Shown: positions 1 through 10,891, counted from the stretch's first letter. The stretch: DNA of 28,632 nt from Basidiobolus meristosporus CBS 931.73 (GCA_002104905.1 MCFE01000880.1:1-28632), one strand, 5' to 3'. Numbers and translations: made by a program. The notes: generated by a model from the sequence alone, not told the origin.

Positions 1-39
1 ACACGGACAAGGTCCTCGGTTCGAACCCGAGCGAAAGCA
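1..39 (+). tRNA. 3' part of tRNA-Val (anticodon NAC), cut by the window edge
   Basis: The T arm is perfect: stem CTCGG (15-19), loop TTCGAAC (20-26), stem CCGAG (27-31). It is followed by the 3' acceptor strand CGAAAGC (32-38) and discriminator A39. Bases 10-14 (AGGTC) fit the variable region and 5-9 the 3' anticodon stem. That places A1-C2 at tRNA positions 35-36, so the anticodon is NAC, which reads valine codons. The acceptor strand and the ACAC step resemble fungal tRNA-Val. A T-run at 41-44 can serve as the Pol III terminator. The 5' half lies outside the window, so the wobble base is unknown. Confidence 0.85.
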
Positions 40-564
40 ATTTTACATTTTCTCAAACTCTTTTCTGGAACTATTTTATATGCACACTTAAATGAATAAT
101 TAAATAGTAATGGGGCAGGCGCAAGGAATAATTCATTTTAGGATGGAATGACATATATAGAATGGAAGATTGTGTTTCCTGAGTAGAAATGAGTAAGCTG
201 GGCAGGGCTCTTTAAAAAGGTGATACCAACAATGTATTACGTATGCAGAAACGCACCCACACATATAAATATGTAGACAGATAGGTGCGCACCTACATAT
301 AGCAATCTAGTTCAAGCACAAAATCAATAATTAGAATATTATGGGTCCACAATGACCAATCTCATAATCAGATCACCTCTATATACACGCAAGGAGTAGT
401 CACAAGAAAATAGGATAGACAAAGAGTTAGAGAAGATACACCACCAGTAAACAGTAAAAGCACATAAACACCACAAACAAGAGGCTGAACAAAAGCCAAT
501 AAATGCCGCGGCCCCCATCTCCACTTTTGATAAACCTGCTACAAAATGACCGGTAAAAAGGATA
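40..564. other. AT-rich spacer without recognised gene
   Basis: This stretch lies between two tRNA-derived sequences and shows no coding similarity I recognise. The minus-strand open stretch at 339-758 runs through the tRNA-like sequence and the Copia integrase fragment in the antisense direction, so I treat it as a shadow. A perfect 14-bp palindrome (TAGGTGCGCACCTA, 281-294) is the only structural feature seen. Confidence 0.5.
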
Positions 565-617
565 GCCTGTATAGCACAGTGGTAGTGCGTCTGTCTTGTA
601 AACTGAAGCTTGATTCC
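565..617 (+). pseudogene. tRNA-Thr(UGU)-like 5' half joined to Copia sequence
   Basis: The 5' half of a tRNA can be folded. It has acceptor strand GCCTGTA (565-571), D stem GCAC/GTGC around AGTGGTA (74-77/85-88 of the 500s), anticodon stem TCTGT/ACTGA with one mismatch, and loop CTTGTAA with anticodon TGT at 597-599. A box A-like TAGCACAGTGG is present. The 3' half does not fold: only a weak B-box-like CTTGATTCC (609-617) remains and no 3' acceptor strand matches. Copia integrase coding similarity begins at once downstream. It may be a tRNA gene truncated by the retroelement, or a tRNA-derived SINE head. Confidence 0.55.
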
Positions 618-3600
618 ATAATGGAGAGAGATACTGGTGAAAATACCAAGAAAATATGCAATTACACTGATGGAGAATATAACTCCAAACTTTGCACCCA
701 CTTCTACAAAACGTATGGGATAAAGCAAGAGATTACTATACCATACTCCCCACAGCAATATTCAGAATGAGCAAACTGACCCATCTTCAATATGGCAAGA
801 CCAGTGATCCACAATCAAAGATTCTCCTAAGATTTTGAGTGAAATCAGTTGCCACAGCCATATATCTCAATAATTGCAGTTATAGCTGAACACTTGATGA
901 TTCCACTGCATTTGAGGCATTGTATGGATACAGACCAAGTGCAGAACATCTCAGAATATTTGGGTGCACAGCATAAGCCAAGAAACTGCTCAGATATCAG
1001 TCAATATCTGAGCCAAAAAGTCTGTAATGCATATTTTTGGATTATGGCAATGAGAGCAAGATATACAGACTGTACAATATTAAAGTAAAGATGCTGATTG
1101 TTGTATTCAGGAGGAAAATGTAATAAAACTCTTGAATGGTTTAACTAAACCTAAGGGACAACTAAGTGCAGAATCTTAGAATTGTCAGCAAGTGGCAGTA
1201 ATAATAGTGGACTGATTCTAATCAAATATTGGTCTTGTATACAGCTGGGTTTGGCTGTAAGGCAACAGGGTTGGTTTGCTTTACAGGCTAGACTTAGTGT
1301 TCATGGGAGTGCTAGATATGCTAGGCTTGGGTAGAGGCTTTAACAGAATTGTTGAGTTCTTAAGTTTTCTCAGACACAATCTTAGTTTTGTTGTGACACA
1401 TCCCAAAGCAAAAGGTTCAGTAGACTTTATTTATACTTCTCTGATCAAATTGAATTAGTAAGCACCAAGTGATTGCATTAATTGAAATGTGCTTAGGTGT
1501 TGATATGCACATAAGATAAATGAAAACTGCATCATAATCTACTGATCTGTTGACAACTGCTAAGTAGTTAGATAGATTTCAGATGACTAATCACTTGGAA
1601 AGGCTTAGCAGATCAATTGAGAACATAATGACCACATGAAAATTGATCAGGTATGACAGCTAACAATAGATTCTGAGAAAAGATAAGATAAACTATTACT
1701 GGTATTAGTGATGTTGGGGTTAGGGAAAATCTGTCAAGGTACTAGATTCTACAACATAGTAAAATTGGCTAAGCTTTAAATGTTGATGCATAACACTGAT
1801 CAACTCTAGGGATGTGTTGTTTGATGAAAATAAAAATTAGCAAAAAAAATGACATCAGATAACAACACAAATCTGATCTCAAGTCTACCAACAGTCAGGA
1901 TCAAATCAGAGTATAACATTGAGAATTGTTACACTACAGGGGACTCTGCAACCATGGCTCAGCCCAAATCAGAGCCTAGGAATATTTTAGAAGTAATCAA
2001 TTCAGTATTTTGGAGCTGGAGACCCAACTGGACCATAAATAGCACAAATAACTGTATCAATGAGGGTACAAATCTAGCCTATGCCTATTCAATCCATACT
2101 GGTGAGCCTAAGACTATAAAAAAGGCTCTAAATGGCCCTCAAACAAGGTTGTGGAGATCTACAACAACTGAGGAGTATCAGTCCTGGATGGAAACCCAAA
2201 CTTAGGACTTAGTCAAATTATTGACCAACTAAAAATCAATTGGATGCAGATGGGTCTTCAAGACAATACATATAGTTGATGGTACAATTGAAAGCTAAAG
2301 AGCAAAACTTGTGGCCAGCAGATAATGTCAAACAGACTTACTTGACTATACTGAGACCTTTGCATTGGTAGTCAAGTTTAATTCTAATAGAGTAATATTG
2401 GCTATTGCAGCCCAATATAGGTTTTTACTCATCATATAGGGTAAAGACTGCAGTTTTAATGGAGAACTTGTTGAGGACATGTATATGTACCAGCCTGATT
2501 AGTTTGCTGCCCAAGAAAACCCCCATCCAATCTACAAGCTCAAAAAATCTCTTTATGATATCAAAAGCTCACCAACAGCCTGGAGTTGCAAGATTAATTT
2601 GTACTTGGAATCATTAAGTTACCAAAGGAGTACTGTCCACTATTGTATCCACTGTAAGCCAGATAGAGCAAGTCCAGTTCTTTTAGCTCTAATGTGGATG
2701 ATTTATAATTGCTACCAATAACTGTGAAACATTGGAAGAGACTAAAACAGCCAATCTGAGGAGTTCAAGATGTCTGATCTAGGAGAACCCAGTTACTACT
2801 TAGGGATGAGGTTCTCTATGGCTAGAAGTACTCAGAATATCACCCTAGGTAAGTCCAAGTGTATTCTAGATATACTCAAGAAGTTCCAAATGGAAGTCTG
2901 TAAACTGGTAGCTACCCCAATGGAAACAAACCTCAACCTGGTCAAAACTCAACCAAATCAAGAGAGCTTAATGCCATATGAAAGCCCTGACTTTCCTTAT
3001 AAATCAGTAATTGGCAGTCTCATATATATCATGCTAAGAACATGTCCAAGTATTTCATGTTCAGTGGGAGTTTTTAGTCAGCATAATGAGGACTACCAAT
3101 CTAATCATATTACAGCTGTCAAGTGGATTTTGAGATACCTAAAAGGAGCTGCTGATATCTGCTTATGATATACCAATAAGGACTCAGAACAGGATCTTTG
3201 GGATACTCTAATGCTGACTGGGGACAAAACATTAAAGACAGAACATGTATCACAGGATACACTTATATTTACTGTAAAGGAGCAATTTCTTGGAATTCAA
3301 GAAAGTCACCCTGTGTGGCACTTCTTACCACAGCAGCAGAGTATGTGGCAGCCTGTGAATCTACAAAAGAGGCAATGCAGCTATGAAAGCTTTTTGAAGA
3401 CTTAGGCTTATGTCAAAAAAGGCCAATTGCATTATTTCAAGATAACAAAGCATGCAACAAATCAGGTAGAAGCTCAACTTTTCATGCTAGAGCTTGTTGC
3501 AATATTCTGAGGAGTATTAAAAGTGATGTGGAGAATTAGAGGATTTACATGTTATTCACTTGTAGATTTATTGATCAAATGTATGATATTTATTACTAAA

Positions 3601-4027
3601 GTAGAGCACACCAACATGTAGAGTTTGTTAAGGAAAGTCCCAAGAATATGTGTGCAAAGTATGGGAGCTTTTGGACAACTTTGAGATGGATCATAATCTG
3701 GATACCTGATAATTTGGTGAAAATATTCTAAGTAAATCCCAACAAGAATTTGGTCATGACAGAATGCTAATCAGAGAATAAGATCTATGTGACTAAGCTA
3801 GCATGAATATTTAGGTGACAACTTAATAATTACAATAGAACCAAGCACACAGATATTAGACATCATTGAATATGTGAAGCTATAGAGAATAACTTAGTTA
3901 ACTTGGTTTACTGTCCTACAGATGAAAGGATTGCCAACATAATTACCAAACCATAAGCCAGAGACAAATTTGTACATCTTAGGTCAAAATTAGGATTAGT
4001 CTGAATCAGCATTTAGTTAAGTGGGAG
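615..4027 (+). pseudogene. Decayed Ty1/Copia polyprotein (integrase, RT, RNase H)
   Basis: Pieces of a Copia pol occur in correct order on the plus strand, broken by stops and frameshifts. Integrase core (about 630-770) has a TDGEYNSKL-like segment and IPYSPQQ. The integrase C-terminal part (about 900-980) reads GYRPSAEHLRIFGC. The RT start (about 2100-2330) has EPKTIKKALNGP and EEYQSWME, then GCRWVFKT in another frame. RT palm and thumb remnants run to 3168 (LGEPSYYLGMRF, VATPMETNL, YKSVIGSLIY). RNase H (3198-3480) has SNADWGQN, KSPCVALLTTAAEYVA and FQDNKAC. The end (about 3920-4000) resembles the IADIFTKPLARDK block of the sister copy. A purine run (about 4018-4027) precedes the LTR. Gag, protease and a 5' LTR are not seen. 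The stretch 1091-1848 shows no recognisable coding sequence. Confidence 0.85.
3600..3835 (-). repeat. Antisense Copia LTR fragment nested in the element
   Basis: This stretch matches, in reverse orientation, the middle of the LTRs found at 4028-4437 and 19350-19699. Shared blocks include GAAAGTCCCAAGAATATG, GACAACTTTGAGA and GAAAATATTCTAAGTAAATC. It interrupts the RNase H region of the plus-strand element, so it is a later insertion or rearrangement. Boundaries are approximate. Confidence 0.65.
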
Positions 4028-4437
4028 TGTTGTTAAAATTTGTAATACCACCTAAATATTCACCTCACTTAGTCACTTGGACTATTGCCTACAAATCTTA
4101 GAGAATACTATCCAGGTTCCTTGTTGGGGTTTACCTGGAATATATTCACTAGAACATTAGGTACTCACAACATGAAACTCTTTGTTTGGATTTACTTACA
4201 ATATTTTCACCAGAATATCAGGTATCCAACATATGAAAATCCTCAAAGTTGTCCAAACAGCCCCAAACCTTGTACATATGCTCTTGGGACCTTCCTAAAC
4301 ATATTCTATGTGCTTGTTATGCCAAGGCCATGTAACCAAAGAAATACTACTTTTTCATTTGATAAATCTTTAAGTAAAAGCCACGTAATCTACTTGCTCT
4401 CCCAATCACTTCTAATATCTCCAAGACTCTTGCAACA
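4028..4437 (+). repeat. 3' LTR of the plus-strand Copia element
   Basis: It starts TGTTGTTAAAATTTG directly after a purine-rich tract (AAGTGGGAG) and ends CTTGCAACA, giving TG...CA termini. It aligns along its length with the LTRs on the right side of the gene block. It is longer (about 410 bp against about 350 bp) because a segment resembling TTTACTTACAATATTTTCACC appears twice in tandem (about 4120-4160 and 4185-4225). A TATA-like region and AATAAA-like sequence seen in the other copies are mutated here. Confidence 0.8.
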
Positions 4438-4469
4438 TGTAGTTAGGAGCATACCACTTCCACATATAT

Positions 4470-4810
4470 TTTGCAACCATATTTGATTCCACATAAATAC
4501 TCACCTAACTTGGTCACTTAGCTCATCATCTACAGAACTTAGAGAATAATGCCCAAGCTCCTTGTATGGACTTGCAATAATTTTGCCAAATTATCAGGTA
4601 CCCAGAACACAAAATTTTTCAAGCTTAGCCAAACAACACCAAACTTTGCACACATGTTTTTGTGGTTGTCCTTAAAATTTTCTTTTTCTTTCTCCTAAGA
4701 CCATATAAAGTATCAATACTACTCTTGTATTGGATAAATCATGATGTGAAACCACATAATCTACTTGTTCTACAAATCACTTGCAGTTTTCCCAAAACTC
4801 TTAAAGCATA
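4470..4810 (+). repeat. Diverged solo Copia LTR
   Basis: This is a second LTR-like unit in the same orientation, about 35 bp after the previous one. It keeps ACTCACCTAACTTGGTCACTTAG, split around ATCAGGTACCCAGAACA, CTTTGCACACATG and GATAAATCATGATGTG. No internal coding region is attached, so it looks like a solo or fragmentary LTR. Ends are uncertain by about 10 bp. Confidence 0.65.
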
Positions 4811-5119
4811 TACCACTAGCATAAGCTTAGTGCACTACTCACTGCAGGCAAGGGCCAAGTTAAAGTGAGCAAAAGATATAGTTTTTTATTAACACTTGTG
4901 ACAAATCTGTTGCACAATTCATATAGCAAAGGAGAGTTGATGCATCTTCACAGCAAGATACCTTGTTGTATAGGCTTTAAATTGGTAGCCCAAGCTTGTG
5001 AGTAGATAAGCATTTCCTTGCTGAACCCCCATCAGCCACATATCATGACTGAGCATGCTGGCCCTTGGAAATCAATTAAACAAATTTGACAAAATATCAA
5101 CAAAATATCAGGTTGTTCA
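4811..5119. other. Unassigned AT-rich sequence
   Basis: I recognise no coding sequence, RNA gene or repeat here. It is flanked by Copia LTR fragments on both sides and may be diverged element sequence. Confidence 0.4.
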
Positions 5120-5262
5120 TGTTGTAAATATTTGTAATTCCCCCTAAATACTCACCTAACTAAGTCACTTTGATCATTTAATACTACAAATCTTTACAAC
5201 AAGTGGTGCTTACACTTTCACCTGGTCTTGGCAAAACAAGCACAGGCAGTATGCCTTGGAAG
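5120..5262. repeat. Two opposed Copia LTR fragments
   Basis: Bases 5120-5202 are a plus-oriented LTR start (TGTTGTAAATATTTGTAATT) that jumps to a CTTTACAACA end, an internally deleted LTR of about 83 bp with TG...CA ends. Bases 5208-5262 resemble an antisense LTR middle (ACCTGGTCTTGGCAAAACA and TTGGAAGGTCC). The same head-to-head disorder is seen at 19700-20052. Confidence 0.55.
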
Positions 5263-6264
5263 GTCCAAAGTGCACATGTGTAAATGTTGGGGATATACAA
5301 CAACTGGTGAGAATTTACCTAGATTATGTCACCAAAGCATCTGATCTGCAGGACATATAGACTTGCAATGAAAATAATGGGCAAGATATTTCAAGATTCA
5401 TAGACTACATTCTAATGGAATAAGCTGCTACAATAATTAGGTGTTACAGCTACACTGTCAACAAGTGCTATTGTATCTATATCTTCAGCCCAGCACTGCT
5501 GCTATCTTTGAAGGTCTGCAGAAATATGAGGTTGAGCAATGGACAGCAAAGTAAAAACACAATACAGGAGTAACTTGGGAATCCAAATGATACTTGCATC
5601 CTGTACCCATCCAAGATATCTGTATCATCAATTTTGCAAAGTTCCCCTAGATGCACAAGCACCCATCATTGAGCTTGACTGACCAGCAGGTGAGTATCCC
5701 TACAATTGTCCAACAAAAACCAGGCTTTTCCCCATCCTGCCCTATCGAATGAGTTGTAGTAGTATGAGAGGTCATGGAAAACCCACCTTCACAAATGACC
5801 AGTCAGATGCCATCACATCACTGTTTGCACTGGAAGGATTGCATCATGTGCAACCAGTGCCATATCTCTGTTGCTCACCTGGCCATAACCTTACCAGGTT
5901 CCATTTCAGGCCGGAGTCACCTGAGCCAGGAAATGATACCTAATAAGTAAGCCAGTGGTCGAAACTGAGCCTAACCACTCCCCCACTCGCCAGCTGTGAG
6001 CATCCCACGCAGGCCGATATTCCATTGCTGGTATACAGGATGCTTACTCCCACTGATGTGCATGAATGTACCCCCCTCCCCCATGAGATAGGATCGGGAT
6101 GATTTGTGACATGCGGAATTTTGATGGAGTTCATTCAGTAACACTTGCCATGGGGTAGCGTTGCCAGGTATGGCCGGCACATCAGTTTGCGCTGTTGGTC
6201 GCTCCTGCTAGACTTGACCGAGTTCTGACCGCATGTGGAGGGGAAAAGTGGCCAACAATCGGAT
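5263..6264. other. Unassigned sequence at the edge of the repeat zone
   Basis: No gene is supported. Open stretches on both strands (for example 5477-5662 minus, 5749-5943 plus, 5940-6180 minus) lack recognised motifs. Composition shifts here from AT-rich repeat sequence to the more balanced sequence of the gene desert, at about 5.8 kb. Confidence 0.4.
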
Positions 6265-6960
6265 TTATTTCAGTGAGCGGGTAACACGGGCCAAGAGGTG
6301 CGCGTCTAGTGTAATTACCGGGAAGATGCTCTGGAAAGCCAGGTCGACATGGGTGGAGTCCAGAGCGGAGGGTTCCACAATGTATAGGCCGCTCTCAGCT
6401 AGGGAGGACCTGGTGAGCAGCTGCAGCTGGGGATCGATCGCTGGAAAGCCATTTACTCGCCAACCGCATGGCCATCTCGGTGGAAACCTTCCAGCGGGGA
6501 TCCAGGTCGTATGTGTGGGCGATTAGCATGACGAGGGTGATGCGGCTGGAATGGTCACGGATCTTGTTGAGCCAACTGCAGACGCTCTCGAAGGAGCTAC
6601 GCTTGGTGATGTCGTACACCAAGGGGACCCCCACCGCGCCGTTGAAGTCCCTAGTCGGCCAACCGTTACTCTACGTTCACCCAGGACAGGGAATCCACTT
6701 ACGTGCTAGATACCGCTCGGTAGCGCTCCCGCCCCCCCCCCCTGAAAAGCAGTCAGCTACATGAATCAGTCCAAGAACAGTAAGAACCTTCCAGTGTTTG
6801 GTGGAGGCCTCTCGTAGTGGGCAAACTTGTGGGAGACCTCCACGCCGATGGTGAGTTGAAAGTCGGGGTTGAAATCGTCCAAGGCGAAGCGCAGGATAAG
6901 GCAGGATTTCCCGATCAAAACCACTGTGGCAAGAATCTTCAAGGTCGGCTACGGATGAGC
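6265..6960 (-). pseudogene. Rab11/Ypt31-like GTPase relic with eroded nucleotide-binding motifs
   Basis: Rab GTPases are membrane-traffic switches, and Rab11/Ypt31 acts at the trans-Golgi and recycling endosomes. On the minus strand I read VVLIGKSCL then FNPDFQLTIGVEV (about 6855-6950), ERYRAVSST (about 6703-6733), GAVGVPLVYDITKRSSFESV (6575-6640), MLIAHTYDLD, and EPSALDSTHVDLAFQSIF (about 6305-6385). SALD followed by this helix is typical of Rab11. Two introns still have splice consensus and restore frame: 6651-6702 (GTAAGT...CTAG) and 6399-6456 (GTAAAT...CCCTAG). The P-loop has lost about four residues, the WDTAG block is replaced by a G-run (6731-6741 region), NKxD reads AHTYD, and no C-terminal prenyl cysteines precede the TAA at 6265-6267. 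It is most likely a pseudogene. A pseudo-GTPase is possible but less likely, because the part linking LTIGVEV to ERYRA is also disrupted. Confidence 0.75.
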
Positions 6961-7441
6961 CGGCATCGTCAACTTTGAGAGGGCATTGCTTTCGTCGTCA
7001 CTGGTCGTTTCACTTGGCGAGAGGGGAACTGCTCAGGTGGCTTATGTCAGTGCTCACATGATGAGCGAGTTGTGATTCGGATGGGACGGTCACCTGACTC
7101 CAGGAACCAGCTGCACAGAGCCGAATGATGGTCGATCCAGGATAGAGCGAGCACTTTATCCAATTTAGATCCAGCGTTGATGGCATAGCATGACACACGG
7201 TATGCTCACCTGGTTTGTAGCTTGTGGACGTGACTGGCACAAGATGGATTTGTGGAACCGGTCAACAGAGTGATGATGGTTCGATCTGGTTCCATATCAC
7301 CAACACCTGCCTTCGTGCTTGATGTACCTGACTTGGTTGTGGCGTACCTCGAATGATGTGCATGGTGATGGCAGTCGGGGTGATTTGAAGTATGGGTGCG
7401 AGGGTGTGTGTTGAGGTGAGCATGTACGTGCGTATGTGTGA

Positions 7442-7491
7442 GTGCGGGTGCGGGTGCGGGTGCGGGTGCGGGTGCGGGTGCGGGTGCGGGT
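7442..7491 (+). repeat. (GTGCGG)n hexanucleotide array
   Basis: About eight near-perfect copies of GTGCGG lie inside a longer GT-rich stretch (about 7395-7530). A related array on the other strand (CCGCAC)n is at 7837-7862. Confidence 0.9.
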
Positions 7492-7836
7492 GTGAGTGTA
7501 TGTGTATGTGTGTTGTGAGTGTATGGGTGAGCAGGAGATGTGGCCAGTGCGGAGGAGAATTCTGACGAGAGTGCAAATGCGCCAGGCTAGGGAGTAATGG
7601 GAATGCGAAACTAGTTGATGAGCCTCAGGGCTTGGTCATGTGTCAGACCAATTTCTATGATGCAAACGGTCCGACATTCATTGATCACAAATGGACTGGC
7701 AACTCGTGGTCACATCGGTATCTGCAGTCACCAACCACCGGGATGAAACCAAGGAATTGCCAATTTATTGCCACTAATGGCTGCATAATGTCCACCACCA
7801 TCATGCTTAACCCATTTCCACCTCCATTACCCTTTC

Positions 7837-7862
7837 CGCACCCGCACCCGCACCCGCACCCA
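7837..7862 (+). repeat. Short (CCGCAC)n array
   Basis: About four copies of the reverse complement of the GTGCGG unit found at 7442-7491, embedded in C-rich sequence. Confidence 0.8.
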
Positions 7863-8483
7863 CTCCCACCTCCCGCTTCTGCTCCAAGGTCGCTCCCGTC
7901 ATATCCGAATCATCACCATATCGGCCATACGCATCACCATTTCGACTATATTGGCATCAACCTTGCTGCACACTTTGACCATCAGGCAGCGCAATGATTC
8001 CTTTTCGAATGGAAATTTTTCTGCCCTCAATAAATGGGGTCGAGGCTGGTGGGGATCTGATTGGTTGGTGGGATTTCTTGCCATCAAGAATCCAAGACGG
8101 TTTCTGGATTGTGAAGCACAGTGGGAGAATGGCCTTGCTGCTTGGTCTCAACGATGGCCGCCACTAACTGTGAACACCACCACAACCATGCTGGTTTAGC
8201 ATTTATGGACGGCCGCCTGATTGGCAAGGTTTGAGAGGCCAGGGATCGGATCCTGCGATGATTGGGATCACACTGGGCCTCGTCACCATTGGCTCAGTGG
8301 GGAAAGGGTGACTAAGCATCCGTAAGGTGTGCTCACCATGAACAATTCAACAATCTGATGGATTTTGCGACATGCGACAAATGGGGCTAGGACGAAATTG
8401 GTCCGAATCATCCCCATGATTACTAACCAAAACGATCCCGATCAATGACCGCAATCGAAATATGCACCATTGACAGGGTCGGG

Positions 8484-8561
8484 AAATAAGCAATATTACC
8501 GGAATCAGCAAATAAGCAATATTACCGAAATCAGCAAAACGATGATATTACCGAAATCGGC
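8484..8561 (+). repeat. 26-bp tandem repeat, three copies
   Basis: Copies at 8484-8509, 8510-8535 and 8536-8561. The first two differ at one base, and the third is diverged in its first third. The core shared by all is ATATTACCGRAATC. Confidence 0.85.
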
Positions 8562-9222
8562 CAACGTGCGCTGTTGAAAGAGTTTAGGAGCGATATGCCC
8601 CTTATGGTGCGATTAGTGAGCAATTTACTCCATTGCACTTGGCATTGTTGCTTCTCAAGACACTCCGGATGGTCTTGATTACAAACCCGTCTATGCGGGA
8701 CCGGGTTGGTAGCCAAGGGAAGATAAAGCTGAAGCGACCTCAATTCTTCCTAGCAATGACGGACATCCAAACAACGATGAGGTGGCGTGGCGGATGGAGT
8801 AGGATGAAGGCTGGGGAGGATGATTGGGCGACGGATGGCGGGTTGGTGGCCGAGGATAAGGAGGGTCGACACTGCGATTTCTTCTAGCGCTTTCGAGCAA
8901 CTCCCGCACCATGCAAGGTGCGATCTACCCTACAAGAGGCCAATCAGAGGCGAGAGGCAGGGTAGACCCTGTGGACCCTCGAAATCAGCAGGTCCTTCTA
9001 AACCCAAATTGCTGGCATCCGCCTCAGAAACCTGCTTCAGCAATCATGGGATAAATGAATGTGTATTCACAACAAACTGAGACATGCATCTATGCAGAGC
9101 TGACTTCACGGAATCGAGGTCAAACAGAGCCACGGCAGCAACTCAGACACACAACACAGATCATGCATGTAGCAACCGTCCCAAGCCCGCGCTGTGGCTG
9201 GGTGCCAGCAAGGATCAAGCAT

Positions 9223-9275
9223 GAGTCTGAGCCTGAGTCTGAGCCGGAGCCGGAGCCGGAGCCAGAGCCAAAGCC
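9223..9275 (+). repeat. 6-bp-period array (GAGCCG/GAGTCT)n
   Basis: An imperfect hexamer array, GAGTCT then GAGCCG then GAGCCA, is followed by an AAACAC/AAACCC-like tract to about 9345. It is open in several frames on both strands because of its period, which explains the overlapping low-complexity reading frames. Confidence 0.8.
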
Positions 9276-9790
9276 TGGGTCCGAGCCCACACATCAACGT
9301 AAACACAAACACTAACACAAACCCAAATCAAAGCCCAAACCCAAGCGAGCCGGCGGATGGAAGTGCGCTTGGCCAAGTAGGGAAGAGAGCGGACTGCGCC
9401 AATCACCCGGGCTCGTCCAATGCGAAGCTGCCAAGCTTACTAATTGGCCTCGAAATTGGCGATATTAAGAATCATCAGGATCGGGCGGTGATTGGCCGAG
9501 GGCAATCTGGACGCATCTCGAGCCTTCGCAGATAAAGTTCATTAGACAGGGTCGCACCGTGATCAATGAAAGGACCCAGAGGGCGAGGTGTGACCAAGCG
9601 AGGTGCGGACAGGTGGCTTTGGACGAGGCGGGCCACGATCAGCACAGCAAAAATAGAAGCCACGGTGGAGCGAGTAAAATTAGAAGCATTCACCCAATTC
9701 CGGAACCAATGCTGCCCGTTTCAAGTAGGCCACTGGGAGGATTTCTGTGTGCAGCGGATTAGGCAGGCAGTCAGCTTGAGCACTGGTTTT

Positions 9791-9861
9791 GTCATAATTA
9801 CTCGGATCGAGAAACTCCATCGCCACTCGTATGGTCATAATTGCTCGGATCGAGAAATCCC
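9791..9861 (+). repeat. Direct repeat of a 28-bp motif, 43-bp period
   Basis: GTCATAATTACTCGGATCGA at 9791 recurs with one G-for-A change at 9834, and both are followed by GAAA. The two copies are about 400 bp upstream of the kinase TATA box. They might be a regulatory element, but nothing in the sequence shows it. Confidence 0.7.
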
Positions 9862-10223
9862 ATGTTATCCAATTGCAGCCGGTGGCTATTTCTCGGTTTG
9901 ATTGAGTAAACAAAGAGCCTGATTGTGAGCATTGTCGCATTCGCTCTGAAACGTGGTGCCGCCCGGTCATTGGCTACAGGGGTAGGAGATTAGTTCCGCC
10001 GGTACATTCTCTCACTTCATTACCGGAAACTAATCAGACGGGCCTTTGGATGCACCAAGTCTCTCCTTCCATTTCGAGCAGCCGCCCCTAAATAGATTCG
10101 TGACTCTGATCGTTCATTGATGGAGCTGGTGATGATGAGAAATCCTAAAATATTAATGCATCATCCCATCGAATCATCCTTGCGCAAGCTCGTCATCCGG
10201 CGGTCAGCTGATCCGGCTACGGA

Positions 10224-10231
10224 TATAAGAG
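10224..10231 (+). promoter_or_regulatory. TATA box of the kinase gene
   Basis: TATAAGAG lies in a GC-richer context upstream of a C/T-rich leader. From here to 10865 there is no ATG on the plus strand, as expected for a transcribed leader. The transcription start is inferred to lie a few tens of bases downstream (about 10255-10290). Confidence 0.6.
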
Positions 10232-10891
10232 GCGCAGACGCCCCACTGGCGACCCATTCAGTTTCCTTCTCGTAAGGCCCCCACTAACGCACGCTACCTT
10301 TAAGAGCTTCTGGCTTCTGCCACTTCCCTACACCCCGCAAAGCCAACCACAGCAACTGAATTCTTGTTCTGCGCCACCACCACCACCCACCTACTCCACC
10401 AGCAATTAACTATACTCTGCGACTCTTGTCGTCTCCAATCGCTACCACTACCAAGGCTTTCCAAGCGCCCTCTCTAGCAGCTAAACCTACGCCTCGTCTG
10501 ATCAACACTTCGCGAGCGAAAGTCCTCCAACACCATCGTGGGCCTTTGTTTCAGAAGTCTTGACACTCCAGCCGTTAATTATTTAATTTATCTATTATTT
10601 CCTCTCACCTCCTGCATACCCGTACATCTGCTGTATCCAGACCCTTTTCCTGCGTTGCGATTACGAAGCCCACCCTCGGTGTTATCCTCGCACACGCACA
10701 CGCACACGCACATCCACTGCATCTTTGAAGGGACAGACAGCACGCTGCCCATCCGCCGCATCCACCACACTCTTAATTAATCTGAAGCCTAATCGTCCTT
10801 GGACAGCATTTTAAATATTTCTTCTTGTACAACAACTTTCACCCCGTATTCAATTTTTGCCCAGCATGGAGTTGTAAACCCAGCCTCAACT

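Larger units (their letters stand above)
6961..10223. other. Gene desert of about 3.2 kb with simple repeats
   Basis: No protein or RNA gene is recognised. Long open stretches here come from 6-bp-period repeats (HPHPHP-, SLSLSRSR- or EPEPEP-type translations) and are not convincing genes. The simple and tandem repeats are listed separately. The last 150 bp before 10.22 kb probably hold the promoter of the downstream kinase gene. Confidence 0.55.

Noticed and set aside
281-294. 14-bp palindrome TAGGTGCGCACCTA
   Set aside because: Too short and isolated to assign. No terminator, operator or element end fits it.
339-758. 139-codon open frame on the minus strand
   Set aside because: It crosses the tRNA-like sequence and antisense to the Copia integrase fragment. 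The Leu/Phe/Tyr-rich translation fits AT-rich noncoding sequence.
3300-3410. Two overlapping plus-strand frames as separate small genes
   Set aside because: One of the two is Copia RNase H (LLTTAAEYVAA) and the other is its frame-shifted shadow.
7262-7576. Open frame on the minus strand encoding an HPHPHP repeat
   Set aside because: It is created by the 6-bp-period GTGCGG array. No conserved part, no splice context and no neighbouring promoter support it.
9055-9535. Overlapping open frames on both strands (EPEPEP, SRSRSQSQ, RLRLRL)
   Set aside because: All derive from one hexamer array that is open in most frames. SR-like composition is a by-product.
10271-10302. Possible 5' UTR intron in the kinase leader (GTAAGG...TTTAAG)
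   Set aside because: Only about 32 nt, shorter than any intron supported here, and no frame information is available to test it.
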